A stretch of DNA of 64,000 nt from an uncultured Cellvibrionales bacterium (GCA_913063225.1 CAJXYP010000015.1:1-64000); one strand, 5' to 3'. Counted from the first letter of the stretch, positions 42,325 through 52,999 are shown. Notes: generated from the letters alone by a model not told the origin. Numbers and translations are program-made.

Positions 42325-45300
42325 CTAACCAACCCAGTGACGAGCGTTACGAAAAATTCTCATCCAAGGACTCTCTTCCGGCCAATCTGCCGGATACCAA
42401 GAATTGGTAACTGACCTGAATACCCGCTCTGGATGAGGCATCATGATAGTTACACGGCCATCGTCGTTGGTAAGGCTGGTAATTCCCTGCGGCGAACCAT
42501 TTGGATTCGCTGGATAGGCCTCTGTGGTTTTATACACATTATCTACAAAAGACAGGGCAACCTGATTTGAACTAATCAGATCGGAAAGACTATCTTGAGA
42601 AGCGAATAGCGCGTTACCTTCACCATGTGCAACGGCAACCGGTATTACCGATCCCTGCATACCCCTAAGTATTATTGATGGTGATTCTTCCACTTTTACC
42701 AAAGCGACCCTAGCCTCAAATTGCTCTGATTGATTTTGTACAAATTCTGGCCACTGCGCAGCACCGGGAATCAACTCAGCTAGGGCAGACATCATCTGGC
42801 AACCATTGCATACGCCAAGAGCAAAGGCGTCTTGACGGACAAAAAATTCGGAAAACTGATCTCGCATTGCTGTGTTAAAGAGTATGGATTTGCCCCAGCC
42901 TCTGCCAGCGCCTAGAACGTCTCCATAGGAGAACCCACCGCAAGCCACTAAGCCCTTAAATTGATCCAATGAGTATCGACCGGATAGTAAATCTGACATA
43001 TGCACATCCACTGCATCAAATCCAGCGGAGTCAAAGGCTGCGGCCATCTCCAACTGGCCGTTAACGCCCTGCTCTCGCAATATGGCCATCGACGGTCGAG
43101 CATCGAGACTCAAATAAGGTGCTGAGATGTTTTCTGCAGGATCAAACTTCAGGACACTACTCAAACCCGGACCTTCTGCGGTTATTCGCTCAAACTCCTG
43201 ATCAGCACATCCCGAATTATCGCGTTCAGCCTGCAAACGGTAACTAGTTTCAGCCCATACCTGCTGCAATTCGCCGCGAGAGCTTGAGAATACTTTTTCA
43301 CCCTTCCAGGCTAAATCAATACGTTGTTCTGTGATCGGCTTACCTACTAAATGCAGGCTATCCTCTAATCCCTGTTCGGAAAAAATCGATCGTACCCTTT
43401 GCAGGTTAGCTTCACTTATCTGCAAAACGGCGCCCAGCTCTTCATTGAAGAAACTCGCCAGAAGGCTTTCTCCTTCAACGTTGACTTCGAGACCACAATG
43501 TCCCGCGAAAGCCATTTCTAGCAGGGTAGTTACTAAGCCACCATCGCTTCGATCGTGATAGGCCGAAATCAAATCATCCTGCAAAGATTGCTGCATGGCT
43601 CTAAAAAAGCCATTCAATTTATCTGCTGAGTCCAAATTCGGGCTGGTGCCTTTCATCTGGCCGTAAACCTGCCCTAGTATCGAGCCACCTAAACGATTGT
43701 TGCCACCGCCCAAGTCTACTAACCATAGGCCAGATTCAAGCTCAGGGGCTAACTCGGGCGTCAAGGTTTTGCGCACATCCAAAACCGGCGCAAACGCAGA
43801 AATAATTAGGCTGGTCGGAGACGTAACCGCCCTGTCACCCTCTCGATCCTGCCAAGTACTGCGCATAGACATGGAATCTTTGCCGACAGGCACCGTAATA
43901 TTCAACTGAGGGCATAGCTCCATGCCAACCGCTTCAACTGTTTTATAAAGTTTTTCGTCCTCACCCGCATGCCCCGTGGCACACATCCAATTTGCTGATA
44001 GCCGAACCTTATTCAAATCGCCAATCAATGTGCCGGCAATATTGGTAATCGCTTCACCGATGGCCATACGGCCAGATGCCGGCGCATCTATAAGCGCTAA
44101 GGGAGTACGCTCTCCCATAGACATCGCTTCGCCTAAAAAACCTTGGAAGCTGGTAGTGGTTACCGCAACATCTGAAACGGGAACCTGCCAAGGTCCAACC
44201 ATCTGGTCACGCGCAACCATGCCGGTAATTGATCTATCACCTATAGTGATTAAAAATGATTTACTGGCAACGGCAGGATTTTGCAGCACGCGTTTAATAG
44301 CTTCATCAAGCTCAATGCCCGCGGTATCAAACTCCGTCACTTGCACTGCGATCGATTCGACCGTTCTGTGCATTTTTGGTGGTTTTCCAAAAAGTACCGA
44401 CATCGGAATATCTACCGGCTGATTCCCAAACTCTTTATCCGAGACTTCAAGTTTTTCCTCTTCCGCAGATATACCGACAATGGCATACGGCGCCCGTTCA
44501 CGCTTACAGATTGATTCGAACTTTGCTAAGTCTTTGTCGCGAACCGCCATAACATAGCGTTCTTGGGCCTCATTGCACCAAATTTCCATCGGCGACATTC
44601 CGGGCTCAGCACTATTTATCGATCGCAGTTCAAAACTTCCGCCCGTGCCACCGTCTTTAACTAACTCAGGCAGCGCATTGGATAATCCGCCGGCGCCAAC
44701 ATCGTGAATAAACGCGATAGGATTCTTATTGCCCAAGGCCCAACAGGAATCGATGGCTTCTTGGCAGCGGCGCTGCATCTCCGGATTCTGCCTCTGCACT
44801 GAAGCAAAATCCAAATCTTCAGATGAGCTACCTGACGTCATTGATGAAGCGGCACCACCGCCAAGACCAATAAGCATTGCCGGGCCGCCCAATACAATTA
44901 GATTGCAGCCAGCTTCAAATGGAGGTTTATCGACATGGTCTTCACGGATATTCCCGTACCCACCGGCAATCATAATCGGTTTGTGATAGCCCCTTCTCTG
45001 GCCTTCGTGATCCATTTCGAATGACCGAAAATAGCCGCAAAGATTGGGCCGCCCAAATTCATTATTAAAGGCCGCAGCTCCTATAGGCCCTTCCAACATT
45101 ATCGTATACGCATTGACGATTCGATCTGGCTTGCCGTAATCCTCAGTTTCCCAGGGTTGGATATACCCGGGTATACGCAAGTTGGAAACGCTAAATCCGC
45201 TGAGCCCGGCCTTAGGTTTTGAGCCCCGGCCTACAGCCCCTTCATCGCGAATTTCTCCACCGCTGCCAGTACCTGCGCCGGCGAATGGCGAAATCGCCGT

Positions 45301-46185
45301 GGGGTGATTATGGGTTTCGACCTTCATGAGAAGATGAACCGGTTCGTTCGAAAAACCGTATTTTCCGGTTTCACCATCAACATAGAAACGCTCGGCCTGA
45401 TGCCCTTCAACCACAGCGGCATTATCAGAATAAGCGGATAAAACACCCTGACCGCCCAGCACATTAGTATTCCGAATCATGGCAAACAAAGAGTTCGCCT
45501 GATCTATACCGTCAATTGTCCAGCTAGCATTGAATATTTTATGCCTGCAGTGCTCAGAATTAGCCTGAGCAAACATCATTAATTCAATATCTGTAGGCTC
45601 GCGGCCCAATTCTCTATAGCTATCAAGCAAATAAAGCATTTCATCATCCGCAAGCGCCAAGCCAAGCTTTTGATCCACCTCGCGCATTGCTTCGAGGCCT
45701 TCACCAAGAACTTTAAGATCGCTCAAGGGTTTGGGCTCAGCATGGCTAAACATTCCGCCCAAATCCACAGGATCTCGTACCAGAGATTCTGTCATTCGAT
45801 CATGCAGGTGAGCCGCCGTATTGGGCGTAATATGCGATACGCTTGAGGCGTGATAGATAATCCCGCGCTCAACCCGTTCGACCTCTTCCAGGCCACAACG
45901 CTGCAATATCTCAGTGGCTTTAGATGACCATGGAGAGATCGTACCTAATCGAGGTACAACCAAGATTTGATTTGTACTGAGCTGAGTAAGCTCAACCGCT
46001 TGTCCCTCAAGGATCGCAGACAGTTTTTGCTGTTGATCTAAATCGGCTATAGGGCTAATTGTCTCTACAAAGTAGACAAATTGTGCGTCAATATCATCCA
46101 TGCGAGATTCTATACCTGCCAATTCAGTAAGTAATTTTGTTTTTCGGGAATCGGATAGTGCGGTCGCACCTTTAAGAATCAGCAT
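42325..46185 (-). CDS. purL: Phosphoribosylformylglycinamidine synthase
   Basis: 1286 residues, the large single-chain gammaproteobacterial type. It converts FGAR to FGAM with glutamine in purine synthesis. The FGAM synthase core has [70 protein letters not shown] and CHDRSDGGL-like [20 protein letters not shown]. The C-terminal glutaminase has the nucleophile in [12 protein letters not shown] and the His-Glu in MPHPERVF. Complete. Divergent from mltF, a conserved pairing. Confidence 0.97.
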   Translation of the reverse strand: MLILKGATALSDSRKTKLLTELAGIESRMDDIDAQFVYFVETISPIADLDQQQKLSAILEGQAVELTQLSTNQILVVPRLGTISPWSSKATEILQRCGLEEVERVERGIIYHASSVSHITPNTAAHLHDRMTESLVRDPVDLGGMFSHAEPKPLSDLKVLGEGLEAMREVDQKLGLALADDEMLYLLDSYRELGREPTDIELMMFAQANSEHCRHKIFNASWTIDGIDQANSLFAMIRNTNVLGGQGVLSAYSDNAAVVEGHQAERFYVDGETGKYGFSNEPVHLLMKVETHNHPTAISPFAGAGTGSGGEIRDEGAVGRGSKPKAGLSGFSVSNLRIPGYIQPWETEDYGKPDRIVNAYTIMLEGPIGAAAFNNEFGRPNLCGYFRSFEMDHEGQRRGYHKPIMIAGGYGNIREDHVDKPPFEAGCNLIVLGGPAMLIGLGGGAASSMTSGSSSEDLDFASVQRQNPEMQRRCQEAIDSCWALGNKNPIAFIHDVGAGGLSNALPELVKDGGTGGSFELRSINSAEPGMSPMEIWCNEAQERYVMAVRDKDLAKFESICKRERAPYAIVGISAEEEKLEVSDKEFGNQPVDIPMSVLFGKPPKMHRTVESIAVQVTEFDTAGIELDEAIKRVLQNPAVASKSFLITIGDRSITGMVARDQMVGPWQVPVSDVAVTTTSFQGFLGEAMSMGERTPLALIDAPASGRMAIGEAITNIAGTLIGDLNKVRLSANWMCATGHAGEDEKLYKTVEAVGMELCPQLNITVPVGKDSMSMRSTWQDREGDRAVTSPTSLIISAFAPVLDVRKTLTPELAPELESGLWLVDLGGGNNRLGGSILGQVYGQMKGTSPNLDSADKLNGFFRAMQQSLQDDLISAYHDRSDGGLVTTLLEMAFAGHCGLEVNVEGESLLASFFNEELGAVLQISEANLQRVRSIFSEQGLEDSLHLVGKPITEQRIDLAWKGEKVFSSSRGELQQVWAETSYRLQAERDNSGCADQEFERITAEGPGLSSVLKFDPAENISAPYLSLDARPSMAILREQGVNGQLEMAAAFDSAGFDAVDVHMSDLLSGRYSLDQFKGLVACGGFSYGDVLGAGRGWGKSILFNTAMRDQFSEFFVRQDAFALGVCNGCQMMSALAELIPGAAQWPEFVQNQSEQFEARVALVKVEESPSIILRGMQGSVIPVAVAHGEGNALFASQDSLSDLISSNQVALSFVDNVYKTTEAYPANPNGSPQGITSLTNDDGRVTIMMPHPERVFRSVTNSWYPADWPEESPWMRIFRNARHWVG

Positions 46186-46269
46186 GACAATGAGAATTCA
46201 GAGCTCTAAAGAAGGAGGCGAGATTGTACTCAAAAAAACCCTCTACCCACAGCTAGATTTGCAACTCGA

Positions 46270-47838
46270 ATGAGACCTTCGTATTGGCGCCATAAAACCC
46301 GATCCACTCTGGACCGAATGGTGCGGTATTCGCACGGTCCTAAGGGTCTACTTGTTCGCAAGCGAAATGTTTTTCGAGTGGTTCTAATAGTTACCATAAT
46401 TTTTGTAGCCCTATTGCGAACCGAGCAATATGAATCCGAAAGGCTTCAACAAATTTTGGATAGTGGCGAAATTAACGTCGGCTTTAGGCTGGGACCGCTT
46501 ATCTATTACGAAAGAGACAATGTGGCCGGAGGCCTTGACTACTATATCTTGCAAGCTTTCGCAGATAGTTTGGGATTAGTGCTCAACCTGAGTGTAATTG
46601 ATGAAATCCCAGATATGCTGTCTCAGGTTCAATCTGGCAATATTGATATTGCCGCCGCAAACCTGACGGTTACTTCCGAAAGAAGTGAAGAGGTAAGCTT
46701 TAGCCTGCCCTACATGGATGTCTCCCCAATACTTATTCAGCACAGCTCTCGACGGCCTAAAGGCTCCCTCGATGAAATACTAGGCTCTAGTCTTGTGGCT
46801 ATACAAGGCAGCTCACATTCCGAGTTACTGCGATCACTTCAGGCCCAGCATCCAGAGTTAACCTGGACAGAAGAAGCAGGCACCTTAATGTTCGAACTAA
46901 TGGGACGAGTACAAGATCAAAGTTTAGATTACGCGATCGTGGATTCGAGTATTTTCGAACTCGAGCGCCCCTATTTCCCTCGAGTCGAAAAAGCGATGGA
47001 GCTGAATCAGCCTTCTCCACTGGCTTTTGCGCTGCAAAAATCTGCCGACAACAGCTTTACTAGTTCACTAAACAGTTTTCTAGCTGAGTATAAAAGTTCA
47101 GGCAATCTCGACTCTCTAGTTGATGAGATGTATAGCAACAATGAAAATTTTGATGTTGCCAGCTCTCTTGTATTACGAGAACGAATTCAATCCAGGCTGC
47201 CTGAATACGAAACGCTCTTTCGCAACGTAGGCGAGCAATTTGATATAGATTGGGTCATGTTGGCAGCTGTCTCTTACCAGGAGTCTCACTGGAGCGCGTC
47301 TGCCCGCAGCTACACTGGTGTTCGTGGCCTTATGATGCTGACGCTACCTACGGCAAGTCAGTACGGCGTCACCAACCGCCTGGACGCAGAACAAAGCTTA
47401 GTGGCAGGCACCAAATATTTGATCAGCTTGAAAAGCCGATTGCCTGAGCGCATTGGTGAACCCGACAGAACTCAGATGGCATTGGCGGCATACAATATGG
47501 GTATGGGCCATTTGGAAGATGCACGAATTTTGACCCAGCGTGCAGGAAAAAACCCTGATTACTGGAGCCAGGTTAGGGAGCAACTTCCCCTTCTGCAGCA
47601 AAGTGTGCACTACAGAACTGTCACCTATGGCTACGCTCGCGGACTTGAAGCAGATTCATATGTAGAAAACATTTTCCACTTTTACAATATTTTGGAATCC
47701 TATGCTTGGCAGAAAGAACTGGAGGCAATGGAAATCGAAATGCGGTACGAGGAAGATATATTTGGCGAAGAAATTTATAACTCAGAAGGGCGACGCGACT
47801 TTCCTAGCATTCTGGAAAACCCACCATCGCCGATGTAA
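46270..47838 (+). CDS. mltF: Membrane-bound lytic murein transglycosylase F
   Basis: 522 residues. A basic N-terminus and one hydrophobic anchor (VFRVVLIVTIIFVALL, about residues 35-50) precede a periplasmic SBP_bac_3 regulatory domain (INVGFRLGPLIYYE, VQSGNIDIAAANLTVTSERS) and a C-terminal SLT domain with the catalytic Glu in AAVSYQESHWSASARSYTG and GLMMLTLPTA. It cleaves peptidoglycan to 1,6-anhydro products. Standard MltF carries a signal sequence instead of so long an N-terminal extension, so translation may start at an internal codon such as residue 17 or later. Divergent from purL and convergent with tadA. Confidence 0.93.
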   Translation: MRPSYWRHKTRSTLDRMVRYSHGPKGLLVRKRNVFRVVLIVTIIFVALLRTEQYESERLQQILDSGEINVGFRLGPLIYYERDNVAGGLDYYILQAFADSLGLVLNLSVIDEIPDMLSQVQSGNIDIAAANLTVTSERSEEVSFSLPYMDVSPILIQHSSRRPKGSLDEILGSSLVAIQGSSHSELLRSLQAQHPELTWTEEAGTLMFELMGRVQDQSLDYAIVDSSIFELERPYFPRVEKAMELNQPSPLAFALQKSADNSFTSSLNSFLAEYKSSGNLDSLVDEMYSNNENFDVASSLVLRERIQSRLPEYETLFRNVGEQFDIDWVMLAAVSYQESHWSASARSYTGVRGLMMLTLPTASQYGVTNRLDAEQSLVAGTKYLISLKSRLPERIGEPDRTQMALAAYNMGMGHLEDARILTQRAGKNPDYWSQVREQLPLLQQSVHYRTVTYGYARGLEADSYVENIFHFYNILESYAWQKELEAMEIEMRYEEDIFGEEIYNSEGRRDFPSILENPPSPM

Positions 47839-47841
47839 GCG

Positions 47842-48306
47842 CTAATTGACTCTGCGCTCTCGAAAGAAGTCTCGAAGCATCTTTCCGCATTCGTCCGCAA
47901 GAATACCGCCCTGCACTTCTACTTTGTGATTTAGCCAATCAGCGCTTAGCAACTGGGCTTGGGAAACTGCAACACCGGCCCGTGGTTCGAAAGCTCCAAA
48001 GACCATCCGCCGAATTCGGGCATGAACCATGGCGCCCGCACACATAGCGCAGGGTTCGAGAGTAACGTACAGATCGCAACCGGGAATACGGTAGTTGTCC
48101 AGCTTTTTAGTGGCCTGGCGCAAACAGTTTATTTCGGCATGTTCGGTGGGGTCCGAAGTGGAAATCGGCTGATTCCAGCCTGCTGCTATGAGCTCTCCGT
48201 CTTTAACCAGTACGGCGCCAACGGGTACTTCGTGAGCCAGCTTTGCGTTTTCAGACTGCTCCAGCGCTAGCCGCATCCAGTATTCATCTTCTTCTAATTC
48301 AGACAT
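47842..48306 (-). CDS. tadA: tRNA-specific adenosine deaminase
   Basis: 154 residues from ATG 48306 (MSELEEDEYWMRLALEQ); the frame is open for seven more codons. Converts A34 to inosine in tRNA-Arg(ACG). The zinc site is complete: DPTEHAEINCLRQA (HAE) and TLEPCAMCAGAMVHARI (PCxxC). It is convergent with mltF, with three bases between the stops. Confidence 0.95.
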   Translation of the reverse strand: MSELEEDEYWMRLALEQSENAKLAHEVPVGAVLVKDGELIAAGWNQPISTSDPTEHAEINCLRQATKKLDNYRIPGCDLYVTLEPCAMCAGAMVHARIRRMVFGAFEPRAGVAVSQAQLLSADWLNHKVEVQGGILADECGKMLRDFFRERRVN

Positions 48307-48416
48307 CGCGCGAGCATACCTCATCAACCATACGAAAAGATTCTGTAAAGATTAGATAAATTTTGCTTTTGGTTCTCTATAATTAGCCTAACAATCATCA
48401 AATCTAAAGATTTTCT

Positions 48417-49037
48417 ATGGCCGCTGTAAGTTTAGAAATTACCGATGAGTTTTTGAAGCTGCTAAAAGCTCAAGATCAAGACGCCTTCAGCGAATTGGTT
48501 CGGCACCATCACCGGCAGATGATTTATGTAGCGCGTGGAATCATCGGCGAAGCACAGGCTGAAGAAGTTGTGCAAGAAGCCTGGGTATCTATCTACCGGA
48601 ATCTAATAAAATTTGAAGGACGGTCTTCCCTAAAAACCTGGATGCTAACTATTGTGTCCAATGGCGCAAAAACCCGGCTGCGAAAAGAGTCTCGTCAGGT
48701 TTCCTTCGCGGATGTTGAAGCCAGCCTTTCCGGACTTTCCGAAGACCTGTTCAATCCTGACGGCCACTGGTCAAAGCCACCACCTGAATGGGATATCAGC
48801 AGCCCCGACCGATTGCTTGAAGAATCCCAGTTAAAAGATTGCATCGAGAAAACGACGAACAGTTTGCCAGAGCAACAAAGGGCTGTATTTGTACTACGTG
48901 AAATAGAACAACAAGCGCTAGAAGACGTGCGTAACATTCTCGGTCTAACTGACTCTAACGTAAGAGTGTTATTACACCGCGCCAGACTTAAGTTGATGCA
49001 AGTTATCGACCGTTATCAGGAAACAGGATCATGTTGA
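48417..49037 (+). CDS. ECF-type RNA polymerase sigma factor
   Basis: 206 residues. Sigma-70 region 2 is FSELVRHHHRQMIYVARGII followed by EEVVQEAWVSIYRN and RSSLKTWMLTIVSNGAKTRL; region 4 is LPEQQRAVFVLREIEQQALE and TDSNVRVLLHRARLKL. Between them is an unusually long linker of about 40 residues (FADVEASLSGLSEDLFNPDG, then a Pro/Trp/Ser-rich stretch). It overlaps the downstream small zinc protein by seven bases, the usual arrangement of a sigma factor and its anti-sigma factor. The regulon is unknown; bufferin operons in other bacteria are often ECF-controlled, but the operon here is 9 kb away. Confidence 0.92.
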   Translation: MAAVSLEITDEFLKLLKAQDQDAFSELVRHHHRQMIYVARGIIGEAQAEEVVQEAWVSIYRNLIKFEGRSSLKTWMLTIVSNGAKTRLRKESRQVSFADVEASLSGLSEDLFNPDGHWSKPPPEWDISSPDRLLEESQLKDCIEKTTNSLPEQQRAVFVLREIEQQALEDVRNILGLTDSNVRVLLHRARLKLMQVIDRYQETGSC

Positions 49038-49255
49038 GTTGTAAACATATAGCCGAAAACGCAACGGACTATATGGAAGGTAGAATGAATTTTTTTCAAC
49101 GGCTTAAATTTAGATCGCATTTGCGCGCATGCGTGCATTGCGGACGATTCCTCAGGCATATTGGATTAACCTGCATTGTCTCAGGCAGCTGCACTCATCA
49201 AACCGCTACAGATCAAGAAGTAGAGGCTATTTTGGAAATGGTTAAAGCAGCCTAA
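49031..49255 (+). CDS. Small zinc-binding anti-sigma factor
   Basis: 74 residues. An N-terminal CKHIAENATDYMEGRM and the HLRACVHC motif (HxxxCxxC) define the zinc-binding anti-sigma (ZAS) domain. It lacks a transmembrane segment and any periplasmic sensor domain, so it is probably a soluble, redox- or metal-responsive anti-sigma factor rather than a membrane-spanning RseA/ChrR-type sensor. Start overlaps the sigma gene; an intrinsic terminator follows. Confidence 0.85.
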   Translation: MLSCKHIAENATDYMEGRMNFFQRLKFRSHLRACVHCGRFLRHIGLTCIVSGSCTHQTATDQEVEAILEMVKAA

Positions 49256-49282
49256 TTCCCAACCAATAAATACCTCCTAGAA

Positions 49283-49310
49283 AGACCCTCTCTGCGAGAG
49301 GTCTTTTTTT
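49283..49310 (+). terminator. Intrinsic terminator of the ECF sigma/anti-sigma operon
   Basis: AGAC and CTCTC pair with GAGAG and GTCT around a TGC loop, with one bulged C, followed by seven T. It lies 28 bases after the anti-sigma stop. Confidence 0.85.
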
Positions 49311-49354
49311 GTCAAAAACATCTTACCCTCCAATTTATGGTCAATTCGGCAAAT

Positions 49355-49369
49355 TGGCTCGATTATTGC
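49355..49369 (+). promoter_or_regulatory. Sigma-54-type promoter upstream of the glutamine synthetase gene
   Basis: TGGCTCGATTATTGC matches the sigma-54 consensus TGGCACGNNNNTTGC at all but one fixed position and has the required ten-base spacing between the GG and GC elements. It is 62 bases upstream of the ATG, leaving a leader of about 50 bases. This fits nitrogen control of a glutamine synthetase. I do not see a clear NtrC dyad in the short space between the terminator and the promoter. Confidence 0.65.
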
Positions 49370-49430
49370 CTCCAGCATGTAGATAATTAGCTTTTACCTA
49401 ATTCAACCGTAGCTATCAGAGGAAAATTAA

Positions 49431-51605
49431 ATGAGCGGAAATGAAGCAAGAGTCCAGGCGATATTCCAAATCACCAATCGTGAACCGATGGAAGTCGCAA
49501 CGCCTGACCCTTTGAGCAAGATTTGGGCTTGTAACGTATTTAACTTGGCAAAAATGGAAGAATCCCTGTCAAAAAATGCGTTCAAAGAAATCAAAAAAAC
49601 CGTTCAAACAGGGGTGCCCCTTGATCCCGCTACGGCTGATCTAGTCGCTGCAGCTATGAAGGAATGGGCGCTATCCAAAGGCGTGAAATTTTTCTCCCAC
49701 ATCTTCTTCCCACTTACCAATATCACAGCCGAAAAACACGACGGCTTTATTATCACTAATCCCGATGGAGCGGCAATTACTGAGTTCACCGGCAGCTTAC
49801 TTATTAAAGGCGAACCTGACGGCTCTTCTTTCCCGAATGGCAGCCTACGCATGACAAATGCGGCCCGAGGCTACACGGCCTGGGATCCCACTAGTCCGGT
49901 CTATGTAATGGAAACGGCAAACGGCTCAACCCTTATGATACCTAGTGTTTTCATGTCTTGGACGGGTGAGTCTCTGGATAAGAAAATCCCTCTCTTACGC
50001 TCTAATGCGGCCATGGATGAAGCGGCGCAGAAAGTCCTTTCATTAATGGGCGAAACTGACATTGCACCGCTGAACAGCAGTTGCGGTGCTGAACAAGAGT
50101 ACTTTTTGGTCGACTCAAACTTTGCTAACGCGCGCCCGGATTTACTACTTGCGGGCCGCAGCTTATTTGGTGCAGCCCCAGCCAAAGGTCAGGAATTTGA
50201 TGACCACTATTTTGGTGCCATCCCAGAGCGGGTTCAGGTCTTTATGCAAGACTTCGAAGATCAGCTATACAAACTCGGGATTCCTGCAAAAACCCACCAC
50301 AATGAAGTTGCGCCAGGGCAGTTCGAAATAGCACCATACTTCGAAGCCGCAAATGTGGCTGCTGATCATCAACAACTGATGATGACAATTATAAAAACCA
50401 CGGCCAAAAAGCACGGTTTTCACGCACTTTTGCACGAAAAACCATTCGCTGGAATTAACGGATCAGGCAAACACGTTAACTGGTCTGTAGGAAACTCCAC
50501 GCAAGGAAACCTATTAGACCCCGGTAATACGCCTCACAAAAATCTTAACTTCTTGCTCTTTTGTGGTGCGGTAATTCGTGGAGTGCACCTTTATGGACCA
50601 TTATTGCGAGCGGTAATCGCCTCTGCTGCCAATGACCATCGCCTCGGAGCAAACGAAGCGCCTCCTGCGATCCTTTCGGTATACCTTGGTGATCAACTTG
50701 AAGCGGTATATGAAGATATTAAAGCTGGCAAGCTAACCAGCTCCAATAGCGGCGGCATAATGGATTCAGGCTTGTCGCAGATTTTAACCTTTTCAAGAGA
50801 TCCTGGTGATCGTAACCGCACTTCACCCTTCGCTTTTACCGGTAACCGTTTTGAATTCAGAGCAGTAGGCTCCTCTCAGTCCGTATCCGGTCCACTAGTA
50901 GCTATGAACACCATGCTCGCAGATTCCCTCAATTGGATTGCTGAAAAACTGGAAGTTGAACTAGGTAAAGGCGCAGACCAAGCTAATGCAGTTATTACCG
51001 TCCTCAAGGAGTTGATGGAACTCCATGGCAACGTAGTATTCGGTGGAGACGGCTATTCAACCGATTGGCACAAAGCGGCAGTTGAGGAGCGCGGCCTCAA
51101 AAACATACCAACTACTGCAGATGCGCTTCCGGCTCTAAACGAAGACTATATTGTCAAACTTTTTGAATCGACTGGCGTGCTTAGCCCCGTTGAATTAGCT
51201 AGCCGATATGAAGTCTATTCCGAGCAGTACGTGCTATCTATAGAAGTTGAAGCCAAGCTGGTTGTGGATATGGCTACTACGCTAATCTATCCGGCTGCTA
51301 TCACCTACCTTTCAGACCTGTCGGTAACCAACGCTGGTATGGCGGATATGGATATTGAACTTGATAACTCCGTTGCTAAGACCGTCGCTGCTGAAGCTAA
51401 CGCAATGATGGCTGGAGTCTCGAAGCTTAGTGTCGCATTAGAGAAACATGACTTTGCTTCTACCGATGAGCATATGAGTTTCTTGGCGGATACGGTGCGC
51501 GGACTTATGGATGAAGTGAGAGTTCACGCAGATGAACTCGAAGGCAAAGTAGCTGATGACCTATGGCCATTGCCCAAGTATCAGGAAATGTTATTCATTA
51601 AATAG
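49431..51605 (+). CDS. glnN: Type III glutamine synthetase
   Basis: 724 residues, the length of GSIII and far longer than GSI (about 470). It condenses ammonium, glutamate and ATP into glutamine. Features of the GSIII family are a long N-terminal region (FNLAKMEESLSKNAFKEIKK, VKFFSHIFFPLTNITAEKHD), SSCGAEQEYFLVD, AKTHHNEVAPGQFEIAPYFE, FAGINGSGKHVNWSVG and RTSPFAFTGNRFEFRAVGSS. An AGAGGA ribosome-binding site precedes the ATG. A sigma-54-like promoter lies upstream and a strong terminator downstream, so it is monocistronic. GSIII is typically an additional enzyme induced in nitrogen limitation. Confidence 0.94.
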   Translation: MSGNEARVQAIFQITNREPMEVATPDPLSKIWACNVFNLAKMEESLSKNAFKEIKKTVQTGVPLDPATADLVAAAMKEWALSKGVKFFSHIFFPLTNITAEKHDGFIITNPDGAAITEFTGSLLIKGEPDGSSFPNGSLRMTNAARGYTAWDPTSPVYVMETANGSTLMIPSVFMSWTGESLDKKIPLLRSNAAMDEAAQKVLSLMGETDIAPLNSSCGAEQEYFLVDSNFANARPDLLLAGRSLFGAAPAKGQEFDDHYFGAIPERVQVFMQDFEDQLYKLGIPAKTHHNEVAPGQFEIAPYFEAANVAADHQQLMMTIIKTTAKKHGFHALLHEKPFAGINGSGKHVNWSVGNSTQGNLLDPGNTPHKNLNFLLFCGAVIRGVHLYGPLLRAVIASAANDHRLGANEAPPAILSVYLGDQLEAVYEDIKAGKLTSSNSGGIMDSGLSQILTFSRDPGDRNRTSPFAFTGNRFEFRAVGSSQSVSGPLVAMNTMLADSLNWIAEKLEVELGKGADQANAVITVLKELMELHGNVVFGGDGYSTDWHKAAVEERGLKNIPTTADALPALNEDYIVKLFESTGVLSPVELASRYEVYSEQYVLSIEVEAKLVVDMATTLIYPAAITYLSDLSVTNAGMADMDIELDNSVAKTVAAEANAMMAGVSKLSVALEKHDFASTDEHMSFLADTVRGLMDEVRVHADELEGKVADDLWPLPKYQEMLFIK

Positions 51606-51624
51606 TCCTGAAGAATCAGAAAAG

Positions 51625-51649
51625 GCCCTCATATTTGAGGGCTTTTTTT
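51625..51649 (+). terminator. Intrinsic terminator after glnN
   Basis: GCCCTC, loop ATATTT, GAGGGC (perfect six-pair stem, 51625-51642) and seven T, 19 bases after the glnN stop. Confidence 0.9.
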
Positions 51650-51831
51650 GTCCCAAAAGAACTGCTGGAAAATCCACCAATTCGGCTATACAAAAGCAAT
51701 TGAGTTGATAGTTTCATCTAGGGAGTTCTCGTAAACAATTGTTAAAACCCGCGACAACTCACATTCATACAAGCATACTTCAAATCATTAACTTTCAGTA
51801 ACTTTTCACTTATCCACTTCTTGGGGAAAGG

Positions 51832-52977
51832 ATGAAAAATTTCAGCTTAGTAGCTTTATCTTCAGTATTGGCATTGGGGGCTATATCTACTGCATATGCT
51901 CACCATTCAAATGCTCCACATTTCGATAATAATGTTGAAATCATTGTCGATGCCGTCGTAACCAAGTGGGCTTTCGTAAACCCCCACGCTTACATATTTT
52001 TTGAAGGTACCAACGAAGATGGAGAAACCGCTGAATGGCGATGTGAAGCTTCATCCGCTACGGGCATGGGAAGATTGGGTTTTGACGAAGATACTTTCTA
52101 TGCTGGGCAAAATCTAACTATTGTGGGTAACCCCGCACGTCGAGAAGACAACGTCTGCTTTGTGAGAAATTGGGTCTTTGGAGATGGGGTTTCAATAGGT
52201 AGCCGCGATACCCTGCCCGAAGACAAAAGGTCCGGTGCGATTCAGGAAACAATCGCCGAAGCGGATATGGTTAGGCCGGAATATCTAAGAAATGGGCAAC
52301 CAAATATAAGCGGCGCCTGGGTTCGAGCTGGACGCGGCGGTGCCCCCGCAGGCGCATCTGGACGCGGAGCCCCAGGAGCCGGTGGTCCGGGAGTCGGAGG
52401 CCCACCGGCTAGAGGCGGCGATCGCCCTCAAATTGGACTCACCTATGCCGGTAAGGTAGCTCAGGACGCCTATGTGCAAATCTATGATGACCCGGGAATA
52501 CATTGTGATATTGGCAATATTTTCTTTGGCTGGACTCACGACAGTCACGTAAACGAAGTCACACAATATGATGATCGCATTGTTCTGCAATTCGGCTACA
52601 TGGATTTTGTGCGTACTATCCACTTGGATATGGATGAACATCCAGAAAATGTTATTCCCAGCCGAAGCGGCCATTCCATTGGCCACTGGGAGGACGACAC
52701 TCTAGTCGTTGACACCATCGGCTTTACTCAGGGTATATTATCTGCCTTGGGTAGCATCCCCAACAGTGACCAGATGACTTCTACAGAAAGGTTCTGGATC
52801 GACAAACAGAATCAAACGCTAAACAACTCATACATCGCTGTTGATCCGGGCTTCCTCATTGAGCCCTATACCGGTCAAGCCAGCATGAATCTTAGTGCTG
52901 TTGGCTACGAGCCCTATAACTGCACCGAATTCAGTGGTGACAACAACAAACGCCCAGAAGATCGAGTCGGCAGTTAA
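51832..52977 (+). CDS. Exported DUF6152-family protein with Gly-rich linker
   Basis: 381 residues with the signal peptide MKNFSLVALSSVLALGAISTAYA, cleaved before HHSNAPHFD. The N-terminal 100 residues (VTKWAFVNPHAYIFFEG, WRCEASSATGMGRLGF, GQNLTIVGNPARRED) match DUF6152, a periplasmic family of unknown role common in marine and soil proteobacteria. A Gly/Ala/Pro/Arg-rich linker near residues 165-200 leads into a second domain with IHCDIGNIFFGWTHD, GHSIGHWEDDTLVVDTIGF and a C-terminal cysteine. The His-rich mature N-terminus could bind a metal; this is only a guess. Monocistronic, with its own terminator. Confidence 0.75.
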   Translation: MKNFSLVALSSVLALGAISTAYAHHSNAPHFDNNVEIIVDAVVTKWAFVNPHAYIFFEGTNEDGETAEWRCEASSATGMGRLGFDEDTFYAGQNLTIVGNPARREDNVCFVRNWVFGDGVSIGSRDTLPEDKRSGAIQETIAEADMVRPEYLRNGQPNISGAWVRAGRGGAPAGASGRGAPGAGGPGVGGPPARGGDRPQIGLTYAGKVAQDAYVQIYDDPGIHCDIGNIFFGWTHDSHVNEVTQYDDRIVLQFGYMDFVRTIHLDMDEHPENVIPSRSGHSIGHWEDDTLVVDTIGFTQGILSALGSIPNSDQMTSTERFWIDKQNQTLNNSYIAVDPGFLIEPYTGQASMNLSAVGYEPYNCTEFSGDNNKRPEDRVGS

Positions 52978-52999
52978 CTCTTAGCTAAAGGTGAAACCG

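Noticed and set aside
49355-49369. A matching NtrC binding dyad close to the sigma-54 promoter
   Set aside because: I searched the spacer from the preceding terminator to the promoter and found no convincing GCAC...GTGC-type site, so none is annotated.
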